A stretch of DNA of 64,000 bases from Microbacterium foliorum (GCF_006385575.1 NZ_CP041040.1:372001-436000), one strand, 5' to 3'. Positions 51,556 to 59,991 are shown, counted from the stretch's first letter. Notes: generated by a model not told the origin, from the sequence alone. Made by a program: numbers and translations.

Positions 51556-52095
51556 TCAGGTCAGCGCGTGCTCGTGGATCGCCGTCGTCAGCGTCGTGCC
51601 GTTGAGGTCGAGGTAGAGCACCTGCTCGGTGATGGTGAGGGTCATGGTGTTGCGCCGCTCGATGAGCGGTGCGGCGGAGTCGATGAAGCCCGGGTCGAAG
51701 CTGAAGACCCGGATGGCCTCTGAGCGGTGGATGCGCTTGTCTGCCCAGGGAGCCATGACCTTCGCCGGGTCGCGGTGCGTGTAGACGACGGTGCGCTCGG
51801 CCAGTCGGCTGCCGTAGTGCAGGCGTTCGGCGTCGGGTGCTCCGATCTCGATCCAGGCCGTGATCTGGCCCGTGAGGTCGCGCACGAGGACGGCCGGCTC
51901 GTCGGTCTGCGAGATGCCGCCACCGAACGTGATGCCCTCGGCGAACTCGAGGCCGTACGCGAGCACGCGGGTGAGCATGTACTCATCGGTCTCCGAGGGA
52001 TGCCGCGCCGCACGCAGCGAGAAGTCGTCGTACACACCGCGATCCATGTCGGCGAGTTGGACTTCGAACGTGTGCATGGTGGAGCCGATAGCCAT
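51556..52095 (-). CDS. yaeQ: YaeQ family protein
   Basis: 179 residues. Landmarks of YaeQ: MAIGSTMHTFEVQLADMDRGVYDD (landmark DMDRGVY), LRAARHPSETDEYMLTRVLAY, FGGGISQTDEPAVLVRDLTG and WIEIGAPDAERLHYGS. The family has a PD-(D/E)XK-like fold and is of unclear function. The product is soluble. Confidence 0.9.
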   Translation of the reverse strand: MAIGSTMHTFEVQLADMDRGVYDDFSLRAARHPSETDEYMLTRVLAYGLEFAEGITFGGGISQTDEPAVLVRDLTGQITAWIEIGAPDAERLHYGSRLAERTVVYTHRDPAKVMAPWADKRIHRSEAIRVFSFDPGFIDSAAPLIERRNTMTLTITEQVLYLDLNGTTLTTAIHEHALT

Positions 52096-52158
52096 AACGA
52101 CCGAGCCTACGCGCCCTGGTCGCCGCGCTCGACCGCTGCGCCCCCAGAAGCGCTGACC

Positions 52159-54252
52159 TCAGAACAGCATCGGCTGCGCGGGGGCGGGGGTCGGCGTGAA
52201 TGCGGGTGCCGGGCGGCCGTGCGGTGCGGACGCCCGGATGCCGCGCACCGGGTAGTCGTCTTCGTGCTGGCCGTCGAGGCCGTGCAGTCTGATCAGCGGT
52301 CGTGCCCGCTTGGCGAGCCATTGCCGATAGCCCTTGGGCGCCTCGGCTGAGACGCCCGGATACAGACCCCGATATGACGAGACGAGGTCGGGACGGAACT
52401 CGCCGAGCCACTGCATGAACCAGGGCTTCACGCCAGCACGCAGGTGGAGAGCGCCGTAGATGACGCGATTCGCACCCGCCTCCTTGATGCGACGCAGGGC
52501 CGTGTCGATCGCCTCGACCGAGTCGGTCATGTGCGGCATGATCGGCATCAGGAACACGGTCACCCGGAATCCCGCATCCCGCAGTGCGCGCACCGTGTCG
52601 AGTCGTGCCTGGGTCGTCGGCGTGCCCGGTTCGATCGCCTTCTGCAGCTCGTCGTCGTACATCGCGATCGACATCTGGATGTCGACGGGCACGCGCTGCG
52701 CCGCCTTCACCAGCAGGGGGATGTCGCGTCTGATCAGCGTGCCCTTGGTGAGGATCGACATCGGGGTGCCCGACGCGGCCAGGGCCTCGATGATCCCCGG
52801 CATGAGCTTGTAGCGGCCCTCGGCGCGCTGATACGGATCGGTGTTCGTCCCCAGAGCGACGGTCTCGTGCTCCCAACTGCCTTTGCGCAGCTCTCGCTCC
52901 AGCACTTCGACGACGTTGACCTTCACGACGATCTGCGAGTCGAAGTCCGAGCCCCCGTCGAGATCGAGGTACTCGTGCGTACCCCGAGCGAAGCAGTTGT
53001 GGCTGATGACGCCGTTGGCGACGAAGTCTCCTGTGCCGGTCGTGATGTCGAGGAGGTCCTGCTTGCCCGGGAGTTGGGCGATGCCGACGACCTTCAGGTC
53101 GGCGACGCTCTTCACCGCAGTCCCCTCGATGGAGAGCTTGCGAGTGATCGCCGGCGAACAGATCGCGAAGAATCGTTGGCGGCTAGGAAGCCCGCCGACG
53201 ACCCTGACCGTTCGCACCCCGTTCGGGCGTGCCCCTTCGACGAGGTGGGGTATATGGAACTCGCGCATGCCACGCTCGATCAGCGTGATGATGTCCGCGT
53301 CCTTGTTCGAAATCCGCAGGACGCCACGGGAGCAGCTGCCCTCCGCATCGAAGATCCCGGCAAGGAATCCCGCGAACCAGTCAGGTTCCGGTGCTTCGGG
53401 AGTCTTCACCAGGGATTCGATCGTCTCGACGTGACGCCTGGCGGCCGTGTGAATCGCGTCCGCAGCACTGCGCGTGTCGCTGGCGACCGCGAAGGGGCGA
53501 GTTCTCGTCGGCACCCCCTCCTCCTCGAGGAACCGACGAGTCCTGTCGAGAGCCTCCCGGTCGATGAGCGCGAGACGGAAACTGTGGATCTCGCGTGTTC
53601 TGGTCTCGCTCGCGTACGTGCCGTGGAAGATCATGCCGTCGCCGCGAATCATGCCCGAGAGATAGCCGCGGCGATACCCGGTCGAGAGCACATCGACTGA
53701 CGCCCCGGCGGTTCCGACCCCGAATCCCATGAGCCGATTGTTGGTCGTGAGATGCGGACGTTGCCCGGAATCGGCATCCGACACATGCTTCCAGCCGCGC
53801 TCCGTCAAGAAGCGGTGATCTCCACTCGCGACGAGTTCCGTCCCGTCGGCGAGCGTGACTCTGTGTGCACGCTTCCGCGTCGACCATTTCGCCTTGATGG
53901 TCGTGCGAACGTAGCGTCGATAGCTGCCCTGTCGCTCGGTTCCGATGATCTCATCGCCGATCTCGAGTGAACTCAGAGGGCGCTGACGCCCGTCCGCGCA
54001 GAGGATCAGAGTGTCCGGCGATAGGCAGTACACACACGCATGACTGCAACCGCGGTAGGGGTTGATGGTCCACGCGAACGGCATGCGCGATGCGCCGGGA
54101 ACATGGTTGAGCGCGGACTTCGACAGCACCTCATGGAAGGTCATGCCCGCGAAGTCGGGAGTGGTCACCGTGCGGAGCACACCGGTGCGCTCTTCGAGGC
54201 CGGGCAGCGCTGCGGCATCGACGTCGCCGAGTTTCTGTCCTTGCCACCGCAT
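52159..54252 (-). CDS. Rv2578c-family radical SAM protein containing an intein
   Basis: 697 residues as translated; 353 after removal of a 344-residue intein. The extein is a radical SAM enzyme of the Rv2578c/SplB-like type: NPYRGCSHACVY-C gives the CX3CX2C [4Fe-4S] motif, followed after the intein by FARGTHEYLDLD, ALGTNTDPYQRAE, SILTKGTLIRRD and VFLMPIMPHMTDS. The intein starts at Cys76, the third cluster cysteine, and ends at Asn419; Cys420 restores that cysteine after splicing. Starts at the ATG at 54252; upstream in-frame sequence is not conserved-looking. Divergent from the VanY-type gene. The enzyme's substrate is unknown. Confidence 0.92.
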   Translation of the reverse strand: MRWQGQKLGDVDAAALPGLEERTGVLRTVTTPDFAGMTFHEVLSKSALNHVPGASRMPFAWTINPYRGCSHACVYCLSPDTLILCADGRQRPLSSLEIGDEIIGTERQGSYRRYVRTTIKAKWSTRKRAHRVTLADGTELVASGDHRFLTERGWKHVSDADSGQRPHLTTNNRLMGFGVGTAGASVDVLSTGYRRGYLSGMIRGDGMIFHGTYASETRTREIHSFRLALIDREALDRTRRFLEEEGVPTRTRPFAVASDTRSAADAIHTAARRHVETIESLVKTPEAPEPDWFAGFLAGIFDAEGSCSRGVLRISNKDADIITLIERGMREFHIPHLVEGARPNGVRTVRVVGGLPSRQRFFAICSPAITRKLSIEGTAVKSVADLKVVGIAQLPGKQDLLDITTGTGDFVANGVISHNCFARGTHEYLDLDGGSDFDSQIVVKVNVVEVLERELRKGSWEHETVALGTNTDPYQRAEGRYKLMPGIIEALAASGTPMSILTKGTLIRRDIPLLVKAAQRVPVDIQMSIAMYDDELQKAIEPGTPTTQARLDTVRALRDAGFRVTVFLMPIMPHMTDSVEAIDTALRRIKEAGANRVIYGALHLRAGVKPWFMQWLGEFRPDLVSSYRGLYPGVSAEAPKGYRQWLAKRARPLIRLHGLDGQHEDDYPVRGIRASAPHGRPAPAFTPTPAPAQPMLF
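52996..54027 (-). other. LAGLIDADG-bearing intein inside the radical SAM gene
   Basis: 344 residues. Splicing block A begins CLSPDTLILCADG; block B has ELVASGDHRFL with the conserved His; blocks F/G end DFVANGVISHN with penultimate His and terminal Asn, followed by the +1 Cys. The homing endonuclease has two LAGLIDADG-like helices, LSGMIRGDGMI (intein residues about 123-133) and FLAGIFDAEGS (about 221-231), with the acidic catalytic residues D130 and E229 in place. All residues needed for splicing are visible, so it is probably active. Confidence 0.93.
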
Positions 54253-54335
54253 ATCGACCATTCGAACATAGATACGATACAAGGTCAACCCGGAGTGGGA
54301 CTTCTGTTCGATCGGACTTAAGGGACAATGGGAGC

Positions 54336-55271
54336 ATGTCCTTCCCGCCGCAGCCTCAGCATGCGGCACAGCGCTCCCCGATCCGCGGACCCGCATTGCC
54401 CATCGGTCTCGCGGTCACCACGATCGGCATCCTGCTGTCGATCGCGGGCGCGCCCATCGCCACTTCGGTGCCCGCCGAGATGGCGATGCCGGAGCCGCTG
54501 GCGGTGCAGGAGGTGCCGGCGGTCGAGGTCGGCGCGACCACGGCGGCCGACCCGTGCTCAGAGCCGAGCGTGCTCGAGGCGATCGCGGTCGCCGACGATT
54601 CGGCGATCATCGCCGGCTTCGGCGGCGGCGAGAGCTTCCGTGCCGCCGTCGTCGCGGGCAATGCGCCCTGCATCGCGCTCGATGACCCCGCCCATGTCTG
54701 GGTGGTCGTGAACAAGGCGCGTCCGCTCGTGCCGGTCTCTTTCGCTCCGTCTTCGCTCGCCGACCTCCCGGTGCAGATGACGACTCGCTCCGGGCAGGCC
54801 CGGACAGATGTCGCTGCGGCGGTCGGAGAGATGGCCGACGCTGCGGCCGCCGAGGGGGCGGGGCGCATCGGCGCGAACAACGGCTACCGGTCGTACGACC
54901 TTCAGGTCGCGACTCACGCCGCGCATGTGCGCAACAGCGGCCAGGCGGGGGCGGATGCCTCGTCGGCGCGCGCCGGACACAGCGAGCACCAGACCGGGCT
55001 CGCCCTCGATCTCGTGGCCTGCGACTCGTCGTGCGGAGCCATCGAGGCGTTCGGCGCGACCGTGCAGGGCGAGTGGATCGCGGCGAACGCCTGGGAGTAC
55101 GGCTTCATCGTCCGCTACGAGCAGGTCGGTTCGGGCATCACCGGGTACAAGCCCGAGCCGTGGCATCTGCGCTACCTCGGCCGTGAGCTCGCGGCCGCGT
55201 ACCACCAGGGCGGATACCACACGCTGGAGGAGTTCTTCGGGCTCCCCGCTGCTCCCGATTACGCGCACTGA
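54336..55271 (+). CDS. VanY-type D-alanyl-D-alanine carboxypeptidase
   Basis: 311 residues. An N-terminal membrane anchor or signal (residues about 20-42, ALPIGLAVTTIGILLSIAG) and an Ala/Glu-rich linker precede the peptidase M15/VanY domain: NGYRSYDLQ, AGHSEHQTGLALDL with the zinc-binding His and Asp, and TGYKPEPWHLRYLG with the catalytic Glu and third zinc His. It trims peptidoglycan stem peptides outside the membrane. GGGAG before the ATG. Confidence 0.93.
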   Translation: MSFPPQPQHAAQRSPIRGPALPIGLAVTTIGILLSIAGAPIATSVPAEMAMPEPLAVQEVPAVEVGATTAADPCSEPSVLEAIAVADDSAIIAGFGGGESFRAAVVAGNAPCIALDDPAHVWVVVNKARPLVPVSFAPSSLADLPVQMTTRSGQARTDVAAAVGEMADAAAAEGAGRIGANNGYRSYDLQVATHAAHVRNSGQAGADASSARAGHSEHQTGLALDLVACDSSCGAIEAFGATVQGEWIAANAWEYGFIVRYEQVGSGITGYKPEPWHLRYLGRELAAAYHQGGYHTLEEFFGLPAAPDYAH

Positions 55272-55433
55272 CCGCAGAGCGACGGTCTCGAAACGGCCGG
55301 ATTGCGGCATCCGACAATGGCGGTACCCAGTCCCACGGTTTGTGGGATGCATTCTCACAACGGGCTGTCGTGGTGTCGGCGACCCGGCATAGAATCGCCG
55401 GAGCAATGACGCACGAACGTTCGGGAGGACGCC

Positions 55434-56597
55434 ATGGAACGCGACATCTACGAAGAGGATCACGAGGCATTCCGCGACCTCGTCAAGGACTTCGTCAAGC
55501 GCCACGTGAACAACGAGGCCATCGAACGCTGGGACGCCGCGGGTGAGATCGACCGGGCGACCATGCTGGCGGCCGGCGAGGCGGGCCTGATCGGTCTGTC
55601 CGTGCCCGAGGAGTTCGGCGGCGCCGGCATGCTGCAGGACTACCGATTCCGCACCATCGTGATGGAGGAGGTCATCGCGTCGGGCGCAGGTTCGCTGGCG
55701 GGTGCCTTCGGCATCCAGGACGATCTGGCGGTGCCGTACCTCGTGCACATGGGCACGCAGGAGCAGAAGGAGAAGTGGCTGCCCCGCATGGCCACCGGTG
55801 AGGTTCTGGGCGCGCTCGCCATGACCGACCCCGGCGCCGGCTCGGACCTGCGCGGCATCAAGACCAACGCCAAGAAGGTCGAGGGCGGCTACATCCTCAA
55901 CGGCGCCAAGACGTTCATCTCCTCCGGCTCGACGGCCGACGTCGTCGTGACCTTCGTCAAGACCGGCGAGGGCAATCGCCCCGACGCGTTTAGCCTGCTG
56001 CTCGTGGAGAAGGGCATGGAGGGCTTCGACCAGGGCAAGAAGCTCAGCAAGATGGGCTTTCACGGCTGGGACACGGCAGAGCTCAGCTTCACCGACGTGT
56101 TCATCCCCGACGAGAACCTGATCAGCGGCAAGGAGGGTCAGGGCTTCATCCAGCTGATGCTGAATCTGCCGCTCGAGCGTCTGTCGATCGGTGTGGCCGC
56201 GGCCGCAGCCGCCCAGGCGGCGCTCGACTGGACCGTCGCGTACACGAAGGACCGTGAGGCATTCGGCGAGCGCATCGCCGACTTCCAGAACACCCGCTTC
56301 CGTCTCGCCGACATGGCGGCGACCACCGATGCGATGTGGGCCTACATCGACCGCGCGCTGCTCGCCTACAAGAACAGCACGCTCACCGCCGAGGACGCCG
56401 CGAAGGTCAAGTTCTGGGCGACCGAGCGCGAGTGGGAGGTGCTCGACATCGGCGTGCAGCTGCACGGCGGCTACGGCTACATCATGGAGTACCCGATCGC
56501 GCGGGCCTTCACCGATGCCCGTGTGCACCGCATCTACGGCGGCACGAACGAGATCATGCGCGACCTCGTCGGTCGTCAGATCGTCGGCAAGCGCTGA
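55434..56597 (+). CDS. Acyl-CoA dehydrogenase
   Basis: 387 residues, usual length. FAD-dependent alpha,beta-oxidation of acyl-CoA. Landmarks: LIGLSVPEEFGGAGM, ALAMTDPGAGSDLRGIKT, KMGFHGWDTAEL, ERLSIGVAAA, QLHGGYGYIMEYPIARAFTDARVHRIYGGTNEIMRDL (landmarks HGGYGYIMEYP and YGGTNEIM, with the catalytic glutamate in NEI). TAGAAT at 55390-55395 is a good -10 box, and GGGAGGA precedes the ATG. Chain-length specificity unknown. Confidence 0.95.
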   Translation: MERDIYEEDHEAFRDLVKDFVKRHVNNEAIERWDAAGEIDRATMLAAGEAGLIGLSVPEEFGGAGMLQDYRFRTIVMEEVIASGAGSLAGAFGIQDDLAVPYLVHMGTQEQKEKWLPRMATGEVLGALAMTDPGAGSDLRGIKTNAKKVEGGYILNGAKTFISSGSTADVVVTFVKTGEGNRPDAFSLLLVEKGMEGFDQGKKLSKMGFHGWDTAELSFTDVFIPDENLISGKEGQGFIQLMLNLPLERLSIGVAAAAAAQAALDWTVAYTKDREAFGERIADFQNTRFRLADMAATTDAMWAYIDRALLAYKNSTLTAEDAAKVKFWATEREWEVLDIGVQLHGGYGYIMEYPIARAFTDARVHRIYGGTNEIMRDLVGRQIVGKR

Positions 56598-56615
56598 CGC
56601 ATCGCAGGTTCGAAG

Positions 56616-56641
56616 GGCCCCGGATGCCGGCATCCGGGGCC
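56616..56641 (+). terminator. Terminator of the acyl-CoA dehydrogenase gene
   Basis: 12-bp perfect stem GGCCCCGGATGC and complement with a 2-base centre, followed by TTTC. Confidence 0.88.
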
Positions 56642-56685
56642 TTTCGCGTGCGCGGCGGGTCTGTGCCTAGTGGATCGTCCTCACC

Positions 56686-56772
56686 GGGCACGGATTCGGA
56701 CGGCAGGCGCGACGCGCCGGAGCCGGATGTCGGATCACGGCAGGCCGAACGCCGGGATCCGAATCTGTGCTC
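56686..56772. repeat. Dispersed 87-bp imperfect palindrome, copy A
   Basis: Left end GGGCACGGATTCGGA (56686-56700), right end TCCGAATCTGTGCTC (56758-56772): 13 of 15 positions pair. Copy B follows the toxin gene at 57483-57568 and copy C is at 18125-18211. After the left end, copies A and B both continue GCAG and then CGACGCGCCG. Confidence 0.8.
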
Positions 56773-56820
56773 GGTAGACATCCGGCCGGAGCTGGCGGGC
56801 GGTCGAAGAGTGGTAAGAAG

Positions 56821-56840
56821 GATGCTACTCGAGTAGCATC
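56821..56840. promoter_or_regulatory. 20-bp palindromic operator of the toxin-antitoxin pair
   Basis: GATGCTACTCGAGTAGCATC is a perfect 20-bp palindrome ending 5 bases before the antitoxin ATG. Ribbon-helix-helix antitoxins commonly bind such sites and repress their own operon. Confidence 0.85.
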
Positions 56841-56845
56841 TCACC

Positions 56846-57067
56846 ATGACGAACGCCAAAGTGAGTCTGAGTCTGAGCGAAGGAGATATCGCGTTCCTCG
56901 ACCTGGAGACACTGAGCGGTAGGTACGCCTCTCGCTCGGCCGCGGTCCAGGATGCTGTTCGGCTCCTGCGCGAGAGTCGACTCGCCGATGCTTATGCAGA
57001 AGCCTTCGCCGACGGGTACGACGACGAGTGGGACGCCGCTGACACCGATGGGCTCGCGTCCGCATGA
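56846..57067 (+). CDS. Ribbon-helix-helix antitoxin (MazE-like partner)
   Basis: 73 residues. The N-terminal strand KVSLSLSEGDIAFLDLE and helices SRSAAVQDAVRLLRES form an RHH DNA-binding domain; the acidic C-terminus (EAFADGYDDEWDAADTDG) is the expected toxin-neutralising tail. Overlaps the toxin gene by 4 bases. No clear ribosome-binding site: translation may be leaderless. Confidence 0.9.
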   Translation: MTNAKVSLSLSEGDIAFLDLETLSGRYASRSAAVQDAVRLLRESRLADAYAEAFADGYDDEWDAADTDGLASA

Positions 57068-57435
57068 CGGATCCATCCATCCCCCTCTTGCGACGGGGGC
57101 AGATCGTCCTCGTGTCCTTCGATCCGGTGATCGGATCCGAAACGAGCAAGACCAGACCGGCGGTGCTCGTGAGCAACAACGCCGCGAACGCTGTGGCCAT
57201 GCGGTCACCGCGCGCAACCGTGACCGTCGTGCCCGTCACGTCCAACATCGTCCGGCTATGGCCGTTCCAGGTGCTTCTACCCGCCGATGCGACCGGTCTC
57301 GCGCAGGATTCGAAGGCGCAGGCGGAGCAGGTGCGCACCGTCGCCGTCACCAGGATCGTGCGCCCGATCGGCTGGGTGCCGGCCGATCTCGTCGCCGCGA
57401 TCGATGATGCCCTTCGACTGCATCTCTCGCTCTGA
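57064..57435 (+). CDS. MazF/PemK family mRNA interferase toxin
   Basis: 123 residues. Landmarks: GQIVLVSFDPVIGSETSKTRPAVLVSNN (the RG..V..FDP..G.E..K.RPA.V pattern; landmarks KTRPAVLVSNN), TVVPVTSNI, and DSKAQAEQVRTVAVTRI. MazF toxins cut mRNA at short sequences. ATGA overlap with the antitoxin gene; the pair is bracketed by palindromic elements A and B. Confidence 0.93.
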   Translation: MTDPSIPLLRRGQIVLVSFDPVIGSETSKTRPAVLVSNNAANAVAMRSPRATVTVVPVTSNIVRLWPFQVLLPADATGLAQDSKAQAEQVRTVAVTRIVRPIGWVPADLVAAIDDALRLHLSL

Positions 57436-57482
57436 GGCTCGAGCGCGTTCAGCTCGAGGTGTAGAGAGCGGAACCCGGGCGC

Positions 57483-57568
57483 GGGCACAGCTTCGGAGCG
57501 CAGCCGGCGACGCGCCGTCGCAGGGGCGATCGCTCAGCGTGGCATCGCCCGACTCCGAAGTTGTGCGC
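57483..57568. repeat. Dispersed 86-bp imperfect palindrome, copy B
   Basis: Left end GGGCACAGCTTCGGAG (57483-57498) and right end CTCCGAAGTTGTGCGC (57553-57568), 13 of the inner 14 bases paired; an internal GGCGAT/ATCGCC stem is also present. Same length and ends as copies A and C. Confidence 0.8.
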
Positions 57569-57596
57569 GGGAGCGGGGAGGTAGGCGGTCGCGACG

Positions 57597-58289
57597 TCAG
57601 CGCGGCAGGCGTGCTCCGACGCCGGCCCTCCGCAGCCGGTCGGCGATCAGGATGCCGAGGGCGGTGGCTCCGAGGCAGCTGGCGAGGGTGACGGCGAAGA
57701 ACGTGATCTGCAAGGGGAGCTCGAAGCTGCCGAGGTTGAACGACGCCCACGCGAGCACCGGGTAGACGACGCCGACGATCGCGGCGCCGAGGTAGTGCAG
57801 CCAGGTTCCCCAGTAGCGCCACAGCACGAAGAGGAACGGCAGTTCGGTGAACGCCGCCCACCACAGGTTGGTGGCCACGCTGCTGAAGCCGTATCCCGAG
57901 AACGGCACGATGACGAGCCCTGTCAGCAGGCCCACCAGCAGACCCACGAGGGGGCGGCGCAGCAGGCGCAGGGCGATGACCGAGGGAAGCAGCCACAGAC
58001 CGGCCAACCCGACGCTGACGAAGGGGAGACCCGGGAAGAGGACCGTCGAGATCCAGTTCGCCGGGGCCAGCAGCGCCGCACCGGCGACGCCCAGCGCGGC
58101 ACACGTCAGGAGGATCGCCGTCGGGACGCGGAAGCGCGAGCGTCGGCCGGTGCGGGGTCGATTCTGCATCTCAGGCGGCGACTTCCGGTGTGTTTCTGAT
58201 CCCGCCTCGGGCGTCCGGTGCGTTTCTGACCCCGCCTCGGTCCCCTGACCCGTGTTCGGCTTCGGCTCCGCAGCATCCGTCCCGCTCAT
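57597..58289 (-). CDS. ECF transporter S-like component
   Basis: 230 residues. Residues 1 to about 50 are hydrophilic, with a duplicated EAGSETHR peptide that is encoded by a 30-bp tandem repeat. Six hydrophobic helices follow (LLTCAALGVAGAALLAPANW, FVSVGLAGLWLLPSVIALRLL, PLVGLLVGLLTGLVIVPFSGYG and others). It fits the YkoE-like ECF S-component/permease type. ATGA overlap with the reductase gene upstream. A second start at 58169, after the repeat, is possible but lacks coupling. Last gene of the iron-box operon. Confidence 0.8.
   Translation of the reverse strand: MSGTDAAEPKPNTGQGTEAGSETHRTPEAGSETHRKSPPEMQNRPRTGRRSRFRVPTAILLTCAALGVAGAALLAPANWISTVLFPGLPFVSVGLAGLWLLPSVIALRLLRRPLVGLLVGLLTGLVIVPFSGYGFSSVATNLWWAAFTELPFLFVLWRYWGTWLHYLGAAIVGVVYPVLAWASFNLGSFELPLQITFFAVTLASCLGATALGILIADRLRRAGVGARLPR
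58152..58247. repeat. Hairpin plus 30-bp repeat, family 2 copy 2, inside a coding region
   Basis: Left arm GCGGGGTCGATTCTGCA (58152-58168), 19-base gap, then units GTGTGTTTCTGATCCCGC (58188) and GTGCGTTTCTGACCCCGC (58218), period 30. Identical layout to 32988-33101. It lies within the first 46 codons of the S component gene, on the opposite sense. Confidence 0.75.
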
Positions 58290-59161
58290 GAGAGGGGCTC
58301 CGCTGCCGCGTCGCGGGCTGCCTTCGACGTGGGCGACGCCGCGCCGATCTTCCAGTATCCGCAGAAGCTGACCGCGTTCTTGTCGACACCGCGCTCGCCG
58401 ACGAGATGCTTGCGGGCGCCGGAGGCCAGGGACTGCTCGCCGGCCGCATAGGCGTGGAACGGCGCCTCGGGCAGTGTCAGTTCGCGCAATCGGGCGAGGG
58501 CGAAAGACCCCGGGTCGAACTCGTGCGGGCGCACGAGCCAGACGATGTCCACACCCGACGGATGCGAGAAGTCCAGCGCATCCTCCTGGGACGGCACCTC
58601 GATGATCGCCGTGCCTGCGGCGTGCGCGGGGAGCGAGGCGCAGATCGAGGCGATCGCGGGCAGCGCCGTCTCATCGCCGACCAGCACGACGCGATCCGTT
58701 CCGCGCTGCGGGTTGAACGTCAGCCCCTCGTCGATGATCAGCACGTGCTCGCCGGGCGTGCAGGTCTCCGCCCATCGCGACGCGGGGCCGGCAGTGCCGT
58801 CGGCCGCCGACCCGTGCAGCACGAAGTCGACGTCGATCTCGGCACCCGACTCGTCGGTCGCCGGGCGATACTCGCGCACGCTGTAGTTGCGCATGACGGG
58901 TCGCTCGCCGTCGGGGATGCGCAGGAACTTGAGATACCCGAACATCTTGTTCGCCTTCGCGGGAACACGGTCGAGGCCGGCGTCGCCGCCGATCGGCAGG
59001 AACAGGCGGAACCACTGATCGAAGCCCATCGGACGGAACTCCTCGACCTCGCCTCCCCCGAGAGTGACCCTCATCCAGTGCTCGGAGAGGCGCTCGGTGC
59101 GCAGCACGCTGAGATGGATGAGCTCGGCAGACTCGGGCTTGACCAGTTTGCTGTATGCCAT
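58286..59161 (-). CDS. Siderophore-interacting protein (SIP) family flavin reductase
   Basis: 291 residues. The FAD-binding half has MRVTLGGGEVEEFRPMG and the R-N-Y-S motif PVMRNYSVREYRP; the NAD(P)H half has VLVGDETALPAIASI and the SIP C-terminal YAAGEQSLASGARKHLVGE...SFCGYW. SIP proteins such as ViuB and FscN release iron from ferric siderophores by reduction. Between the transmembrane coupling gene (11 bases upstream) and the S component (ATGA overlap) in an operon with an iron box. Confidence 0.93.
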   Translation of the reverse strand: MAYSKLVKPESAELIHLSVLRTERLSEHWMRVTLGGGEVEEFRPMGFDQWFRLFLPIGGDAGLDRVPAKANKMFGYLKFLRIPDGERPVMRNYSVREYRPATDESGAEIDVDFVLHGSAADGTAGPASRWAETCTPGEHVLIIDEGLTFNPQRGTDRVVLVGDETALPAIASICASLPAHAAGTAIIEVPSQEDALDFSHPSGVDIVWLVRPHEFDPGSFALARLRELTLPEAPFHAYAAGEQSLASGARKHLVGERGVDKNAVSFCGYWKIGAASPTSKAARDAAAEPLS

Positions 59162-59172
59162 GCGGGCGCCTT

Positions 59173-59991
59173 TCAGGGCAGCTGCCAGGGGAAGAAGAGC
59201 ACGAAGATCGCGGCGGATGCGGCGATCGAGACGACGATGAAGACGGTGTCGCGCGTGCGGAACGGTACGAGGTGGCGTTCGGTGCGCGTCGTGTGGGCGC
59301 CGAAGGCGCGGGAGTCCATCGCGAGAGCGACGCGTTCGGCGTGACGGATCGCTCCGGCGAGCAGCGGCACGATGTAGCCCCAGCCTCGGGCGATGCGCGC
59401 GAACGGACCGCTGCCGCCGTGATGGCCACGCACCCGATGCGCGGCGCGGATCACTGAGAGCTCGTGGCCGAAGCGCGGCACGAACCGGAAGGCGGCGAGG
59501 GCCGTGTAGCCGATCCGGTAGGGCACCCGCAGCTGCTGCACGCTGGCGCGCACGAGGTCGGGGCCGGTGGTGGTCAGGCCGCCGATGAGCGCCAGGGCGA
59601 CGATCGAGCCGAGGCGCAGAGCCGTGGCGAAGCCGATCTCGAGAGCGCCCTGATACAGCGTCCAGGAGCCGATCTGCAGCGCGGCACGGGTGTCATCGAC
59701 GAGCGATGCATCGACCCACAGCGAGAACCCGACTCCGATCGCGAGCATGCCGACCGGCAGCGCGACGAACAGCAGCGCGGCGGTTCGCCACGTCACGCGG
59801 GAGCCTGCGACGATCAGCGCGAGAGACAGCACAAGAAAGACGGCGGGTGTGGCGAGGTCGCGCACGAAGATCAGCAGCACCATGGCCGGGGCGACTCCGA
59901 CGACCTTCGCCAGCGGGTTGAGCGCGTACAGGAACTGACGAGGAGAGGATGCCGAGACGGCGGCGTACGGGTCGAAGGCGCGCGCGCTCAT
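59173..59991 (-). CDS. ecfT: ECF transporter transmembrane component (EcfT)
   Basis: 272 residues: about five membrane helices (VVGVAPAMVLLIFVRDLATPAVFLVLSLALIV, TAALLFVALPVGMLAIGVGFSLWV) and a long cytoplasmic part with the coupling motif AMDSRAFGA and a preceding VIRAAHRVRG. T-component of an energy-coupling-factor importer; it links the ATPase to the S component. ATGA overlap with the ATPase gene. Confidence 0.92.
   Translation of the reverse strand: MSARAFDPYAAVSASSPRQFLYALNPLAKVVGVAPAMVLLIFVRDLATPAVFLVLSLALIVAGSRVTWRTAALLFVALPVGMLAIGVGFSLWVDASLVDDTRAALQIGSWTLYQGALEIGFATALRLGSIVALALIGGLTTTGPDLVRASVQQLRVPYRIGYTALAAFRFVPRFGHELSVIRAAHRVRGHHGGSGPFARIARGWGYIVPLLAGAIRHAERVALAMDSRAFGAHTTRTERHLVPFRTRDTVFIVVSIAASAAIFVLFFPWQLP

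Noticed and set aside
56846..57435. Phage defence island
   Set aside because: Only a standard RHH/MazF pair is present; no further defence genes flank it, so only the bracketing repeats are of note.
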